The notes: a model not told the origin generated them from the sequence alone. DNA of 50,384 nt from Planctomycetota bacterium (GCA_024278775.1 JAJRSP010000040.1:1-50384), one strand, 5' to 3'. Shown: positions 26,947 to 35,487, counted from the stretch's first letter. Program-made: numbers and translations.

Positions 26947-27678
26947 TTACTTACCAAGGGATACCGTTCTTCGGATGTCGCCGCGCAGCTTGAATAGCTC
27001 CTTAAACGCCCGAAGGATGACGCCGAGGTTGGCTCCGGACTGTTCACCGGCCGTGCGGGCGTAGTGGTGGACGCCGGTCTGTCCGATCGTATAGCCGAGC
27101 CGTTTCGCGCGGGCGAGAATCTCCGTGTCGATCAGTGCGCCCATGGATTTCATCTCGATTTCGTCAAACAGCTTCCGCGGAAAAATCTTGAACGCGCCGT
27201 CGATATCGCGCAGCCACAGCCAAAAAAGCAGGTTGATGAGCGTTGTCCAGGCAAAGGCGTTGAGCTTGCGCATCAGCGAATCCTTTCGGTCCAGACGATA
27301 CGCACTGACAATATCATACCGATCGAGCAGGGGGAGGAGCTTGTCGATTTCGTCAAAATCAAACTGCCCATCGCCATCGGTGTAGAACACCCAGTCTTTC
27401 GTGGCGGCTCGAAAACCGGCTTGCAGTGCGCCACCGTAGCCGAGGTTGGGATGGTTATGCACGGTTCGGACTTCCGCGATCTCCGCCTCAAGCCGATCGG
27501 CAATCGCCGCGGTGCCGTCCTGGCTGCCGTCGTTGACGATGATGATCTCAAAATCCTTGCTGATCCGCCGGCAGGTTTTCAGGGCGGCCCGGGTCGTGCG
27601 TTCGACGTTCGCCTCTTCGTTGTAGCAAGGGAAAAAAACGGTGATCGACAGCGGTACACGTGTGGGTTTGTCCTCCAA
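26947..27678 (-). CDS. family 2 glycosyltransferase (DPM1/polyprenyl-phosphate type)
   Basis: The 243-residue enzyme transfers a sugar from a nucleotide donor, probably to a lipid phosphate. It has the GT-A fold motifs VFFPCYNEE, IIIVNDGSQDGT and the metal-binding YTDGDGQFD, then a hydrophobic stretch TTLINLLFWLWL with DIDGAFKIFPR, typical of dolichyl-phosphate-mannose-synthase-like members. The start is TTG at 27678, with AGGAG 7-8 bases upstream; no ATG fits as well. Acceptor and donor cannot be assigned, and no other envelope sugar gene is nearby. Confidence 0.87.
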   Translation of the reverse strand: MEDKPTRVPLSITVFFPCYNEEANVERTTRAALKTCRRISKDFEIIIVNDGSQDGTAAIADRLEAEIAEVRTVHNHPNLGYGGALQAGFRAATKDWVFYTDGDGQFDFDEIDKLLPLLDRYDIVSAYRLDRKDSLMRKLNAFAWTTLINLLFWLWLRDIDGAFKIFPRKLFDEIEMKSMGALIDTEILARAKRLGYTIGQTGVHHYARTAGEQSGANLGVILRAFKELFKLRGDIRRTVSLGK

Positions 27679-28016
27679 CGCAGTGCTCCTGATTCACGGC
27701 TGCCGTTCATCACCGATCGGCCGCACGCGCTCCTCGCGACGCTACCGCTCTTCTGTGCGGGGATGGTATCCGGCGCGCGGAGAACGTTCAACCAGTATGG
27801 AGAAAAGGGTTGTGTTGATGAGGCGATGATTTTACGACAGCTACCGTGACAAAGTCGATCGCGGGCAGGCGCCTTCCGGCACGCCGGAACCCACGGCACC
27901 GGGTCCGTGGCGGAAACGGCGGGTGGGGTGCAGCCTAAAAGGCTGCATCAGGCGACCTCGAACCGCTGGAGGCGTCACGGACTTCATGCCGCTCTCAAAG
28001 GGTGCGTCGCGGAGTG
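27679..28016. other. intergenic region with three consecutive hairpins
   Basis: No gene is supported. Three palindromes follow one another: TTCCGGC/GCCGGAA (27874-27889), CCACGG/CCGTGG (27891-27910) and TGCAGCCT/AGGCTGCA (27929-27947). None is followed by a T-run in either direction, so they look more like REP-type repeats than terminators. They lie downstream of the diguanylate cyclase gene and upstream of the glycosyltransferase gene. Confidence 0.5.
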
Positions 28017-29417
28017 CTACGCCGCGGAGAATATGGCGACCGCATTTTTTCCGGCGTTCTTGGCTTTGTAGAGGGCGCGGTCCGCCTTATCGACGAGATC
28101 ATACCCGGACGTGGGGATGTCTCGTTTGAGGGAAGATACTCCGGCGCTCATGGAGACAAACGGCTCCTCGCCAAACTGCCGGGCGTATTGACCGAACATT
28201 TTGACGATCCGGTCGACGATCTTGGCCGCCTGCCGTACGTTGATATCCGGCAGGAGCATCAGGAACTCATCACCGCCATAGCGAAAGGCGATGTCTTCAG
28301 CGCGAATACTTCCAGAAAGAAGTGAGCCTGCGAAGGCGATCAGGGCATCCCCGGACTGATGTCCGTATCGATCGTTGTGTTGTTTGAAATGATCCAGATC
28401 TAACATGATGGCGCAAAGATTCCCGCCGTTGTCACGCTGCCTCTCGAAAATCTTTTCGAGTTTGAGTTCCAGAAACGCTCGATTCCGAAGCCGGGTCATG
28501 GTGTCAGTTAGTGCCTTGTCTTCGGCGCGGCGCAGCTTGCGATCCAACCCGGCTTCTCGATGCTTGAGACGTTCGTGGGCGTTCGCCTGGGCCTGTTCGT
28601 AGTGCTTATGCACCTCGGCTTCGTGCCTCAGCAACCGTTCGTACTGTTCACCGATCACTTCGAGTTCTCGCCATACGCCGGCAGCCCGGCGTTGTCGACG
28701 ATCCGCGGCCGTGGCAGGTGTCGTCATCGCTTTCGAGAGCTTGCGGACCGGCCGGCAGACCCATCGGTCCAGCCATTGATGGAACGCCACGACGCAGAGG
28801 AACAACACGAACGCGATCGGCCCGACCATTACAGTGGCCAGTTGTATCGCGCTCATCCCTTCAGGTTCTTTCAGCAACACCAAGATGCTCACCGAGTCGG
28901 GCGAATCGACACCGTGAAGTGGCACGGCCACCGCCGTCAGACGGAGTGGGGTGCCGTGGTTTGGTGAAGCGGTTTTCGTGGTAACGGAGACAGGTTCGTT
29001 CAGAGACACGTTGAGTCCCTTGCGGAGTCGATCGACGGCGTCGGTCAACGCCGCACGATGTCCGGCGCGGTTGGGATAGATGGACAGCAGTTCGCCCGTC
29101 ACGCCGACCGTCGCCACCGCAATCACATCGTCGCACTCGCGACGCATCTGCGAAACGGAGTCGTGCAAATCGCCGCCCGGTCCCGGTCTCATCGCGCCTG
29201 CGACGATACGTGCCTGACCGATGGCGACCCGGCTGGTCGATTCACGCCCCACCTGAAAGGCCGCCGCCACGACGATCGCTGTGATCGCTCCCGTAGAGAC
29301 CAACCAGAAGCGTGTCAGACGTCCGACCAGAAGCGCGCGGACTGATCGTTTGGTGTCCCCCGCGATTCTGCCGCCCTCCTCCCGGACCCACGGGACCTTC
29401 TCCGGAGCGCGGACCAT
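28017..29417 (-). CDS. membrane-bound diguanylate cyclase (GGDEF)
   Basis: Makes the second messenger c-di-GMP from two GTP. The 466-residue protein has one N-terminal helix (about residues 38-54), a periplasmic sensor of about 140 residues, a second helix (VGPIAFVLFLCVVAFHQW), a HAMP-like and coiled-coil linker, and a GGDEF domain. The active site GGDEF is at residues 381-385. RAED at 372-375 is the RxxD inhibitory site in the canonical position, five residues ahead. Both are intact, so the enzyme should be active and feedback-controlled. The start ATG 29417 has a weak ribosome binding site. The sensor domain is not recognised. A link to the flagellar genes 12.6 kb away is plausible but unproven. 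Confidence 0.9.
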   Translation of the reverse strand: MVRAPEKVPWVREEGGRIAGDTKRSVRALLVGRLTRFWLVSTGAITAIVVAAAFQVGRESTSRVAIGQARIVAGAMRPGPGGDLHDSVSQMRRECDDVIAVATVGVTGELLSIYPNRAGHRAALTDAVDRLRKGLNVSLNEPVSVTTKTASPNHGTPLRLTAVAVPLHGVDSPDSVSILVLLKEPEGMSAIQLATVMVGPIAFVLFLCVVAFHQWLDRWVCRPVRKLSKAMTTPATAADRRQRRAAGVWRELEVIGEQYERLLRHEAEVHKHYEQAQANAHERLKHREAGLDRKLRRAEDKALTDTMTRLRNRAFLELKLEKIFERQRDNGGNLCAIMLDLDHFKQHNDRYGHQSGDALIAFAGSLLSGSIRAEDIAFRYGGDEFLMLLPDINVRQAAKIVDRIVKMFGQYARQFGEEPFVSMSAGVSSLKRDIPTSGYDLVDKADRALYKAKNAGKNAVAIFSAA

Positions 29418-29561
29418 TCACACGCACCCGACTTCCCCGCCAAAATGTACGATATGAAGCGATCTGGAGAGTTCAGGTGTTATCGGGTCGTGTGACACCA
29501 AATCGGGGTCGCAAGACCATGTCCGGGGTGTAAGACACTTTTCGCGGGGTGTTCTGCGGAT

Positions 29562-29594
29562 CCCCCATCCTTCGGGTACTTCCGAAGGGTGGGG
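29562..29594. repeat. hairpin of dispersed family (CCCCATCCTTCGG type)
   Basis: CCCCATCCTTCGG pairs with CCGAAGGGTGGGG around a six-base loop. Related hairpins are at 1214-1240 and 2052-2088. Confidence 0.6.
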
Positions 29595-29622
29595 CGCGGA
29601 CGAAAGAGGGAAACGATAGAAC

Positions 29623-29663
29623 GTGTTACCTATGTCCCCGAACGGGTGTTACCCTCGTCTCCG
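29623..29663. mobile_element. insertion-sequence end remnant (IS481-like pattern)
   Basis: Two 18-base direct repeats, GTGTTACCTATGTCCCCG (29623-29640) and GTGTTACCCTCGTCTCCG (29646-29663), differ at a few positions. Paired 'TGTTACCTATGTCYCCGG' repeats are, from memory, found at ends of IS481-type elements. No transposase gene is present here, so this would be a scar or a solo end. The family assignment is by pattern only. Confidence 0.4.
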
Positions 29664-29702
29664 GTCCAAACCCCCTTGGAGGTGGGGGGAGACGACGAGT
29701 AT

Positions 29703-29848
29703 GTAGGGCAGGTCGTTCTTTCGCCTCAAGGCGGAAGGTTGACCTGCCTTGACCATTACGCTTCGATCATCCTGATGGTTTCAATCATCCGGTAGCGCCA
29801 TGGGAGAGGCAAGTAACCCCCCCCGCCTCGCCGGAGAGCCACCTGTCC
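29703..29848 (+). repeat. 145-bp dispersed repeat, copy A
   Basis: It starts GTAGGGCAGGTCGTTC and ends CCACCTGTCC, approximate inverted ends. The internal TTTCGCC-TCAA-GGCGGAA forms a hairpin, followed by GGTTGACCTG. Shared blocks with copy B include CGCCTCAAGGCGGAAGGTTG and GGTAGCGCCATGGGAGAGGC (one base different in B). It has no coding capacity, so it looks like a MITE or large REP element. Confidence 0.8.
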
Positions 29849-29942
29849 GGCTCGCTCGTCTCTGTTTGAGCCAAATCGCTCGCCCGGTTACGATTTTGGG
29901 ACGAGGTTTGATGACTGGAACCAGATCGAAGGGGCAAATGCC

Positions 29943-30323
29943 ATGAGCAGCACACCGATCTACACATCGAAAAGTACTGTCAAAAGCCTATGGCAAGAGT
30001 ACCGGATTTACGACGATCATCTGGAGTTCGACACGTTGTTCGGAAAAATGGAGGTTCCGTTAGAGCGCATTGAACAGGCCAATGTGTCCGAGTCTGAGAT
30101 TCAAGGGCTACTCAAAGGCGACCTCCATGTCAGGTACATGCCGGCGCTGAAGCTCGACTGGGCCAACTTCGTCGAGCACGTCGTGGTCGATCAGCGCGAA
30201 GGCACTCTACGGCACATTCTCTTTACCCCGGAAGATCCAGCGGCCTTCGTGAGCGTGCTGAACGACACACTCACTCGCTTTCGGGAAAACCGGGTGGCCG
30301 ATAGTGCCTCGAAGCCCGTCTAG
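29943..30323 (+). CDS. small cytoplasmic protein, possible bacterial PH-like domain
   Basis: The 126-residue protein has no signal peptide, helix or known motif. The sequence alternates short beta-like stretches (EYRIYDDHLEFDTLFGKMEVPLE, written here as positions 20-42) and ends with a helix (AAFVSVLNDTLTRFRENR). That layout, with 'I..A.VS' after the second strand pair, resembles bacterial PH-domain proteins that convert a membrane-domain cue into binding. The similarity is by eye only. Start ATG 29943 has AGGGG about 8 bases upstream. It lies directly after repeat copy A, which may carry its promoter. Confidence 0.6.
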   Translation: MSSTPIYTSKSTVKSLWQEYRIYDDHLEFDTLFGKMEVPLERIEQANVSESEIQGLLKGDLHVRYMPALKLDWANFVEHVVVDQREGTLRHILFTPEDPAAFVSVLNDTLTRFRENRVADSASKPV

Positions 30324-30432
30324 CCAAAAGAATCGCCCAATCGAACGCCCTTGGCCCGGCGGTGTGTACCTGGCATCGAGATGATACGCTGATCGTGCAG
30401 TGACCGTGGTGCGAGGGTTGGACGGCACGTGC

Positions 30433-31236
30433 TTAGCGGGACAACACGTCGTGGGGTCCGTAGTCCGCATACGTTTTGGGCGTCTCCCACACGCGGACGT
30501 TCAGCAGTTCGCCGCGTGCCCACGCCCGATCGAGCCGTTGGAAGATCACCCGGGCGATGTTTTCGACGCTGGGGTTCAGCTCGGCGAATTCCGGGCACTC
30601 CACGTTCAGGTTCTTGTGGTCGAAGGGCAGGATCACCCGCTCCTGCACGGTGCGATCCAGCTCCGGAAGATCCACGACCGTACCGCGGGTGGCATCCAAA
30701 GTGCCACCGACTGTCACTTCTAAGGTGTAGTTGTGTCCGTGTCCGTGGGGATTGCTGCATTTCCCGAAAAGGCGTTGGTTCTCATCATCCGAAAGCTCAT
30801 CGCAGTGCAAGCGGTGGGCCGCCGAAAACTCAAACGATCGAGTGAGTCGTACCATGGGGTGATCCTTTGCGTGAACCTCAAAGCGAATAAACGGAGACGT
30901 TGCCAGGGAGAGGGAGCAGAGCGTAACCCCGGCCGGACGAGCACCGGCGGCCGCATCGAACGCATGACGCATCGCCTCGGCCACCGACCCCGGAACCTCC
31001 GCCGGGCCGCAACGCTTGCGGAGCTCGGGAGCCACCACGCCGCGTAGCATCGCGTCAAGCTCGCGGACATCACAGATATAACCGGTTCGTGAATCCGCAG
31101 ATCCCTCGACCACTGCCCGCAACGTCCAGAACTGTTCAAAGCGGTCGGCCGTGGAATCACCCGCCCACGTGTTCTCCGGACGCGAGCCGCTATCCGGACC
31201 GGTTGATCCACACCGCGTTTCCCTCATTAGCTTCAT
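30433..31236 (-). CDS. tandem T-fold protein: degenerate half plus PTPS/QueD-like half
   Basis: Related to 6-pyruvoyl-tetrahydropterin synthase and QueD (6-carboxy-tetrahydropterin synthase). The 267-residue protein appears to hold two T-fold repeats. The second half (from about residue 128) has the zinc ligands (FSAAHRL, NPHGHGHNY), the catalytic Cys in LFGKCSN, and PFDHKNLN. The first half keeps the fold-like TLRAVVEGSADSRTGYICDV (compare TLEVTVGGTLDATRGTVVDL in the second half) but lacks the His and Cys residues. The start is set at ATG 31236, the first after the rsmE gene ends at 31278; the frame itself stays open across rsmE. It lies 41 bases downstream of rsmE and is probably co-transcribed. 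Queuosine versus pterin synthesis cannot be decided here. Confidence 0.78.
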   Translation of the reverse strand: MKLMRETRCGSTGPDSGSRPENTWAGDSTADRFEQFWTLRAVVEGSADSRTGYICDVRELDAMLRGVVAPELRKRCGPAEVPGSVAEAMRHAFDAAAGARPAGVTLCSLSLATSPFIRFEVHAKDHPMVRLTRSFEFSAAHRLHCDELSDDENQRLFGKCSNPHGHGHNYTLEVTVGGTLDATRGTVVDLPELDRTVQERVILPFDHKNLNVECPEFAELNPSVENIARVIFQRLDRAWARGELLNVRVWETPKTYADYGPHDVLSR

Positions 31237-31277
31237 GCGGGCATGGTAACGGTTTTGCGAGCTTCCGACGATGTTCC

Positions 31278-32012
31278 TCAGGTCGCGTCGCCGTGGACGC
31301 TGCGCATCGCGATCGCTGCGCAGACGGCTACTGCGGCCGTCTCTGTGCGTAAGACCGTGCGTGATAGGCTCGTCGGCACCGCGCGGGCTGCGCCCATCGC
31401 CTCCCGCTCGGCGTCGCTGAACCCGCCCTCGGGGCCAACCAACACCAAAACGTCCGAACCGCTCGCCATCGGTTGCAACATACGATCGAGCGGAGCGCAT
31501 CCACCGGTCGTATCCGCAAAGCCCACCCACGCAAAACTCGAGGTATCGGAGATCACTTCTCCCAGCGACGCCGATGGGTGAATCGTGGGCACCCAACAGC
31601 GTTTGGATTGCTTGGCCGCTTCAATCGCCCGGCGAGACCACTTGTCAACCGCCGATGACCCGGGTTTCGTCACGCTACGTTCCGTCACTATGGGGCAAAT
31701 CGCGGCCACACCCAGCTCCGTACACTTTTCGATGAGGTAGCTCTGTCGATGGGCCTTGCCCATGGCGACCGCCAGTGTCAGACGCAGATCGGCGTCATAT
31801 GGGTGATGCGCGATGCCGGATACGTCCACCACCACCGTCCGTCGATCCGCCGATGTGACGACGGCCGTTGCTTCACCGCCCACGCCGTCGAAGAGCAACA
31901 CCTCGGCCCCAGCCTTCACTCGCCGAGACGCAACCGCATGGTGCGATTCCTCCGGAGACAACGTGAGCGAGCCGATGGACAAGTGGGCGCAGAAAAGTCG
32001 AACCTGGGACAT
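31278..32012 (-). CDS. rsmE: 16S rRNA (uracil1498-N3)-methyltransferase
   Basis: The 244-residue SPOUT enzyme methylates N3 of U1498 in 16S rRNA. N-terminal PUA-like region: LSPEESHHAVASRRVKAG. Trefoil-knot region: KAHRQSYLIEKCTELGV, VGPEGGFSDAE and RTVLRTETAAVAV, which form the SAM-binding knot. The length fits the family. It is divergent from the acidic membrane protein gene at 32152 and precedes the tandem T-fold gene on the same strand. Confidence 0.93.
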   Translation of the reverse strand: MSQVRLFCAHLSIGSLTLSPEESHHAVASRRVKAGAEVLLFDGVGGEATAVVTSADRRTVVVDVSGIAHHPYDADLRLTLAVAMGKAHRQSYLIEKCTELGVAAICPIVTERSVTKPGSSAVDKWSRRAIEAAKQSKRCWVPTIHPSASLGEVISDTSSFAWVGFADTTGGCAPLDRMLQPMASGSDVLVLVGPEGGFSDAEREAMGAARAVPTSLSRTVLRTETAAVAVCAAIAMRSVHGDAT

Positions 32013-32151
32013 GGGCGTTGATTATCCGCAACAAGGGAGGGGGGACAACCTCACGCAGCCCCGCTCTTCGACCGATAATACGGAGTGCGTGCGCCGTGCA
32101 GGTGACGGATATGCGGGTGCTGGGTTCTGAGTTGCACGAGTGAACCGATCC

Positions 32152-33249
32152 ATGGCCGACGATCAACCAAATCCGTCGCAAGACGATGCCGGCGACGGCG
32201 CTCCCATCGGCGGCATGTCCGAGGCGGAGCTTACCGATTTGCTGTCCCAGGCAGGTGAGCTGGTGGAGGAGCTCACTACCCAACTGGGTGAACCCGATCC
32301 GTTGGTCATGACGGTTGCCCCCGACCCCAAAGCAGAGGCACCGGCCGGTGACTCTTCGCTGGAAGAAGAACTGTCCCGGTTGGAGGAGCTGGTGGACGCG
32401 ACATCCACCGATGTGGCAGGGGCGGATGTCGAGACTCCGGCATCCTCTGCTACCAGCCAGACGACTTTGCCCGCTGCGGAACCCTCGATACAAGCCGCAC
32501 CTCCGACAGAGGAGAATGATTCGGACACCGAGTCCGAATTGGAGCATTCGTTTCCCGATGGCAACCTTCCTCCTCCGATTGCTCCGGAGATTATCGAACA
32601 GGCTTTGTCCGGACCCATGGCGGACATTCCGTCCTTGGATGAACCGGTCGCGACCCAGTGGCCTCTCGAAGAGGAAACTACTCACGTCGGCGAAAAGGGA
32701 GACGAAGAGGGTGACGTAGCCCAACCATCGGAGGTTGAAGAGCAAGAAATACGGCCCATCGAAGAGTCGGACACCATTCCCGATTTCATGAAGGAGTTTC
32801 TTGATCCTGAGCCTGAGGAAGAAGCGAAACCCGCTGAAACGGCTAAGCCACCGGAGGTCGTGACCCAGGCCACGCCGATGCCGGTTCAAACCAAACCCGG
32901 TGTGGTGGGAACGGGTATGTTGCATCAGGTTGTCAAGCCGACGAAGGAAGCGGAGTCCGGCGTGTCCGACGAGACACCGGCGAACGCGACTCCAAAAGCT
33001 CAAAACCCGCTCGTTCGCATAGCGCGGCGTGTTCTCGTATCTTTGCTGCAGCGGTGTAAGCAGATCGGCCCCGTCAAACCCCTGCTGATGCGTGCCGCGT
33101 ACTGGGTGTGTGATAAGGCGGTTTTTGTTCTCGAGAAGATCGACAAACCCGTTAGCGGAGTGGGCGATCTCATCCGCCGCGTGGTGGGTTGGGTGGCGGT
33201 GGCCACACTCGGCACGTCCGCCATTGTCTACATCATCTCGTTGTTCTAA
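32152..33249 (+). CDS. acidic low-complexity protein with C-terminal membrane anchor
   Basis: The 365-residue protein is not recognised. About the first 270 residues are rich in Glu, Asp, Pro, Ser and Thr and look disordered. A short helical motif near the start (EAELTDLLSQAGELVEELTTQL) and another at LEEELSRLEELVD could bind partners. The last ~85 residues are basic and partly hydrophobic, ending in a single transmembrane helix (VVGWVAVATLGTSAIVYIIS). The topology suggests a cytoplasmic acidic domain tethered by a C-terminal anchor. The start may be GTG 32140 or ATG 32152. It lies 111 bases upstream of yidD on the same strand and may share a transcript with it. Confidence 0.7.
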   Translation: MADDQPNPSQDDAGDGAPIGGMSEAELTDLLSQAGELVEELTTQLGEPDPLVMTVAPDPKAEAPAGDSSLEEELSRLEELVDATSTDVAGADVETPASSATSQTTLPAAEPSIQAAPPTEENDSDTESELEHSFPDGNLPPPIAPEIIEQALSGPMADIPSLDEPVATQWPLEEETTHVGEKGDEEGDVAQPSEVEEQEIRPIEESDTIPDFMKEFLDPEPEEEAKPAETAKPPEVVTQATPMPVQTKPGVVGTGMLHQVVKPTKEAESGVSDETPANATPKAQNPLVRIARRVLVSLLQRCKQIGPVKPLLMRAAYWVCDKAVFVLEKIDKPVSGVGDLIRRVVGWVAVATLGTSAIVYIISLF

Positions 33250-33360
33250 ACTGCTGTCAGCGACCCGAGCGGTGGCGGTGCGAATACCGTTTTTCCGGAG
33301 GCTGGGAGCCTCGAACGGAAGAGTCACTGTGTTCTGCCGCGGGCTGTGAGCAGGTTGGTC

Positions 33361-33687
33361 ATGACCGAGGCGTCCCACTCCTCATCACCGTTACCCGGAG
33401 TGGGCCTCAAGCCGGCCCGCGCCGCGAGTCGTGGAGCGGTTCATCTCTGCCTACTGATGATTCGGTGTTACCAGGCGATGATCCGGCCGTGGCTGATCGG
33501 GTCGTGCAAATTCTACCCCACCTGTAGTGAATACGCGGCCGAGGCGCTGCACACACATGGTCTTTGGCGGGGCGGACGCCTCGCGGCACGCCGTCTGTTC
33601 CGCTGCCACCCCTTCGGGCCTGGCGGCATCGACCCCGTCCCTCCGACACCCGAAAAACTTGCGCCGACCCATGCCGCGTCCGAATAA
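33361..33687 (+). CDS. yidD: membrane protein insertion efficiency factor YidD
   Basis: A short membrane-associated protein that helps YidC insert proteins. The 108-residue sequence has the family block IRCYQAMIRPWLIGSCKFYPTCS (Cys and Pro positions 40-62), followed by EYAAEALHTHGLWRGG, RCHPFGPGGIDPVP and a variable tail. The start at 33361 has a GCAGG-type site about 8 bases upstream; GTG 33346 is the alternative. It is usually found in the rpmH-rnpA-yidD-yidC cluster, but none of those partners is next to it here. Confidence 0.92.
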   Translation: MTEASHSSSPLPGVGLKPARAASRGAVHLCLLMIRCYQAMIRPWLIGSCKFYPTCSEYAAEALHTHGLWRGGRLAARRLFRCHPFGPGGIDPVPPTPEKLAPTHAASE

Positions 33688-33771
33688 ACAACTTACCCAC
33701 GGTCGATTCTTTCTCGATAAACCAAATGGAACGGGGAGAATTGCCCAGGCGGACTTAGCCCGTAAGAATCA

Positions 33772-35487
33772 ATGAGGGAACAACATACCGGCGCAGGCCT
33801 TATGAACGCTGACACAGGAGACAAGCTGAGAATCGCCGTTCCTCATCACGAGCCGACGGCGGTGCCGTTACCGCCTGAGACCACTGTGCTACCGGATTCG
33901 GAGGTCTACCGGACGGTGGCGCTTCGCTACAGACCCGAATGGCGTTCGATGATTGGTGTGGCACCGTGGCTTGAGCTTGACCATCCGATCGGCGTCAAGG
34001 GGGGGATTCGTATCCGTGATCTGGCCGGTCGTATTGCGGCGGCGACTGCGCTCGGGTTCTGTGAAGGTGCGGAAACCGAGGGCGTTTCTCCGGCACTGAT
34101 ACGCGAACAGGTGCGGGCGACGTTGGCGCTCTGGCAAAGCCATCTTACGGGTGCGGGAAAACTTCGGGCGTGTCGAGATCATCCATTGGCGGTACGGATG
34201 GCCTCTCACGTGGTTCACCTGCTCTGCGACATCGACGGATATGCGGAATCGTTTTTACTTGGCGACGTGTCGCGTCATCTCGATTGGTTGGCACGGCAGC
34301 CGGCGCGGGACGGCTGTTGCGAGGCCTCTCTGGTTGTCGCGCTGGCTGATGGGGCCGTGCTGCTTCGCCGTACAGAGCTGCTACGCTACGCACGCCAACG
34401 CCTGCACGAACTACTCTTACGACAGACGGATGAGGGGTGGTTCCCCGAGCGCGGCGGCGCTGACGTGGGCCGGCTCACGTTGGCTGTCGACTCACTCGCC
34501 CGCGTCTATCATCATCACGATTGGGATGAGCTTACCGAGCCGCTTGCCAGATCGCTTCGTTTTCTGCGTCACTTCGTGACACCCACCGGACTTACCGCGA
34601 CATGCGGTGAGCCGTTTGGGACCGGGCTTCTTAGTCCGTATGGCGTCGAGATTCTCGCGGCCACCCACCCGGACGCCTACGCCCTGGCTGTGATTCTTCG
34701 TCACCGTTACGCGAAGCTCGCGCAGACGAAGGAGGCCTCTTGGTCCAGCGAGGCCGCACTACGCATCGGACCGGCCGCACTGCTTGCCGCCCGGTGCGGC
34801 AGCGCCACACTCCGTGGGCCAACCTTCGAGCCGATCCCCTCTGAACGCCTCACGCGATTTACACGGGCGGATGTGGCTATTGTGGAGACCCCTCATTACC
34901 GTGCGATCATCTCGCCGCGACACGGCGGCGCGGTATGGGTCTGGTGGTCACGCCTTAACTCACTGACCCAAGATTCCGGCCTTTGCGTTGTCTTTCCACA
35001 TCACACGCGCGTCAGTGGAAACGTGGATAGAAGCAATCGATCATCGACCACGCCGACCACTATTACCTGCCACGGTGTGCTGCGGCGGCTGCGAACCGGT
35101 GAGCGCCCACGATCGTCATGTTGGCGATGGTTTCGAAAAGCTGTTCGTCTGAGGGGGGGCGATACGCTTCGACAGCCGCCTCTCACCGGCACCAAACCGC
35201 TGACCAAAGCGCAACACCGGGCGCTTCTGCACGACCACTTCCGCCGCGACGTTACCTTCCATGAAGACCGCATCGAAATACGCGATGAGGTGATCTGCCG
35301 GATGAAATGCGAGGCCATCGTGTGTGGCTCGATGATTGACCCGAATACTGTGGCCGCTACCGACGCCACCTCATGCGAACAGCCCGGTGACGCGCCGATC
35401 TACCTACGTGGCGGCAAGCACGCCGTCATCACGAGGGTATATCAGAACGGTGCTCTGCGCGAGTGCCGTCAGCAAGGGCTCGATTGA
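33772..35487 (+). CDS. hypothetical protein, possible alpha/alpha-toroid fold
   Basis: The 571-residue protein is not recognised. There is no signal peptide. Residues ~80-340 are helix-rich (RMASHVVHLLCDIDGY, LLRYARQRLHELLLRQ, LTLAVDSLARVYHHH), with repeat spacing like the helical barrels of polysaccharide lyases or terpene-cyclase-like proteins. The C-terminal third turns beta-rich (VTFHEDRIEIRDEVIC), as in heparinase II/III-type enzymes. This is a resemblance by eye, not a family call. Start ATG 33772 lacks a good ribosome binding site; ATG 33802 is an alternative. The 3' end overlaps, on the opposite strand, a possible membrane-protein fragment at 35429. Confidence 0.55.
   Translation: MREQHTGAGLMNADTGDKLRIAVPHHEPTAVPLPPETTVLPDSEVYRTVALRYRPEWRSMIGVAPWLELDHPIGVKGGIRIRDLAGRIAAATALGFCEGAETEGVSPALIREQVRATLALWQSHLTGAGKLRACRDHPLAVRMASHVVHLLCDIDGYAESFLLGDVSRHLDWLARQPARDGCCEASLVVALADGAVLLRRTELLRYARQRLHELLLRQTDEGWFPERGGADVGRLTLAVDSLARVYHHHDWDELTEPLARSLRFLRHFVTPTGLTATCGEPFGTGLLSPYGVEILAATHPDAYALAVILRHRYAKLAQTKEASWSSEAALRIGPAALLAARCGSATLRGPTFEPIPSERLTRFTRADVAIVETPHYRAIISPRHGGAVWVWWSRLNSLTQDSGLCVVFPHHTRVSGNVDRSNRSSTTPTTITCHGVLRRLRTGERPRSSCWRWFRKAVRLRGGDTLRQPPLTGTKPLTKAQHRALLHDHFRRDVTFHEDRIEIRDEVICRMKCEAIVCGSMIDPNTVAATDATSCEQPGDAPIYLRGGKHAVITRVYQNGALRECRQQGLD

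Larger units (their letters stand above)
29418..29942. other. repeat-rich intergenic region
   Basis: About 525 bases with no gene. From left to right it holds a small nested dyad (GGTC-GCAA-GACC within GTGACACC...GGTGT, about 29490-29533), the hairpin 29562-29594, an IS-end-like pair of direct repeats at 29623-29663, and copy A of the 145-bp repeat at 29703-29848. This is the densest accumulation of repeat DNA in the window and looks like a hotspot for insertions. Confidence 0.7.

Noticed and set aside
31237..31596. N-terminal extension of the tandem T-fold gene across rsmE
   Set aside because: This part of the frame overlaps rsmE and is Arg-rich and featureless. The start at 31236 lies after the rsmE stop and leaves both T-fold halves intact.
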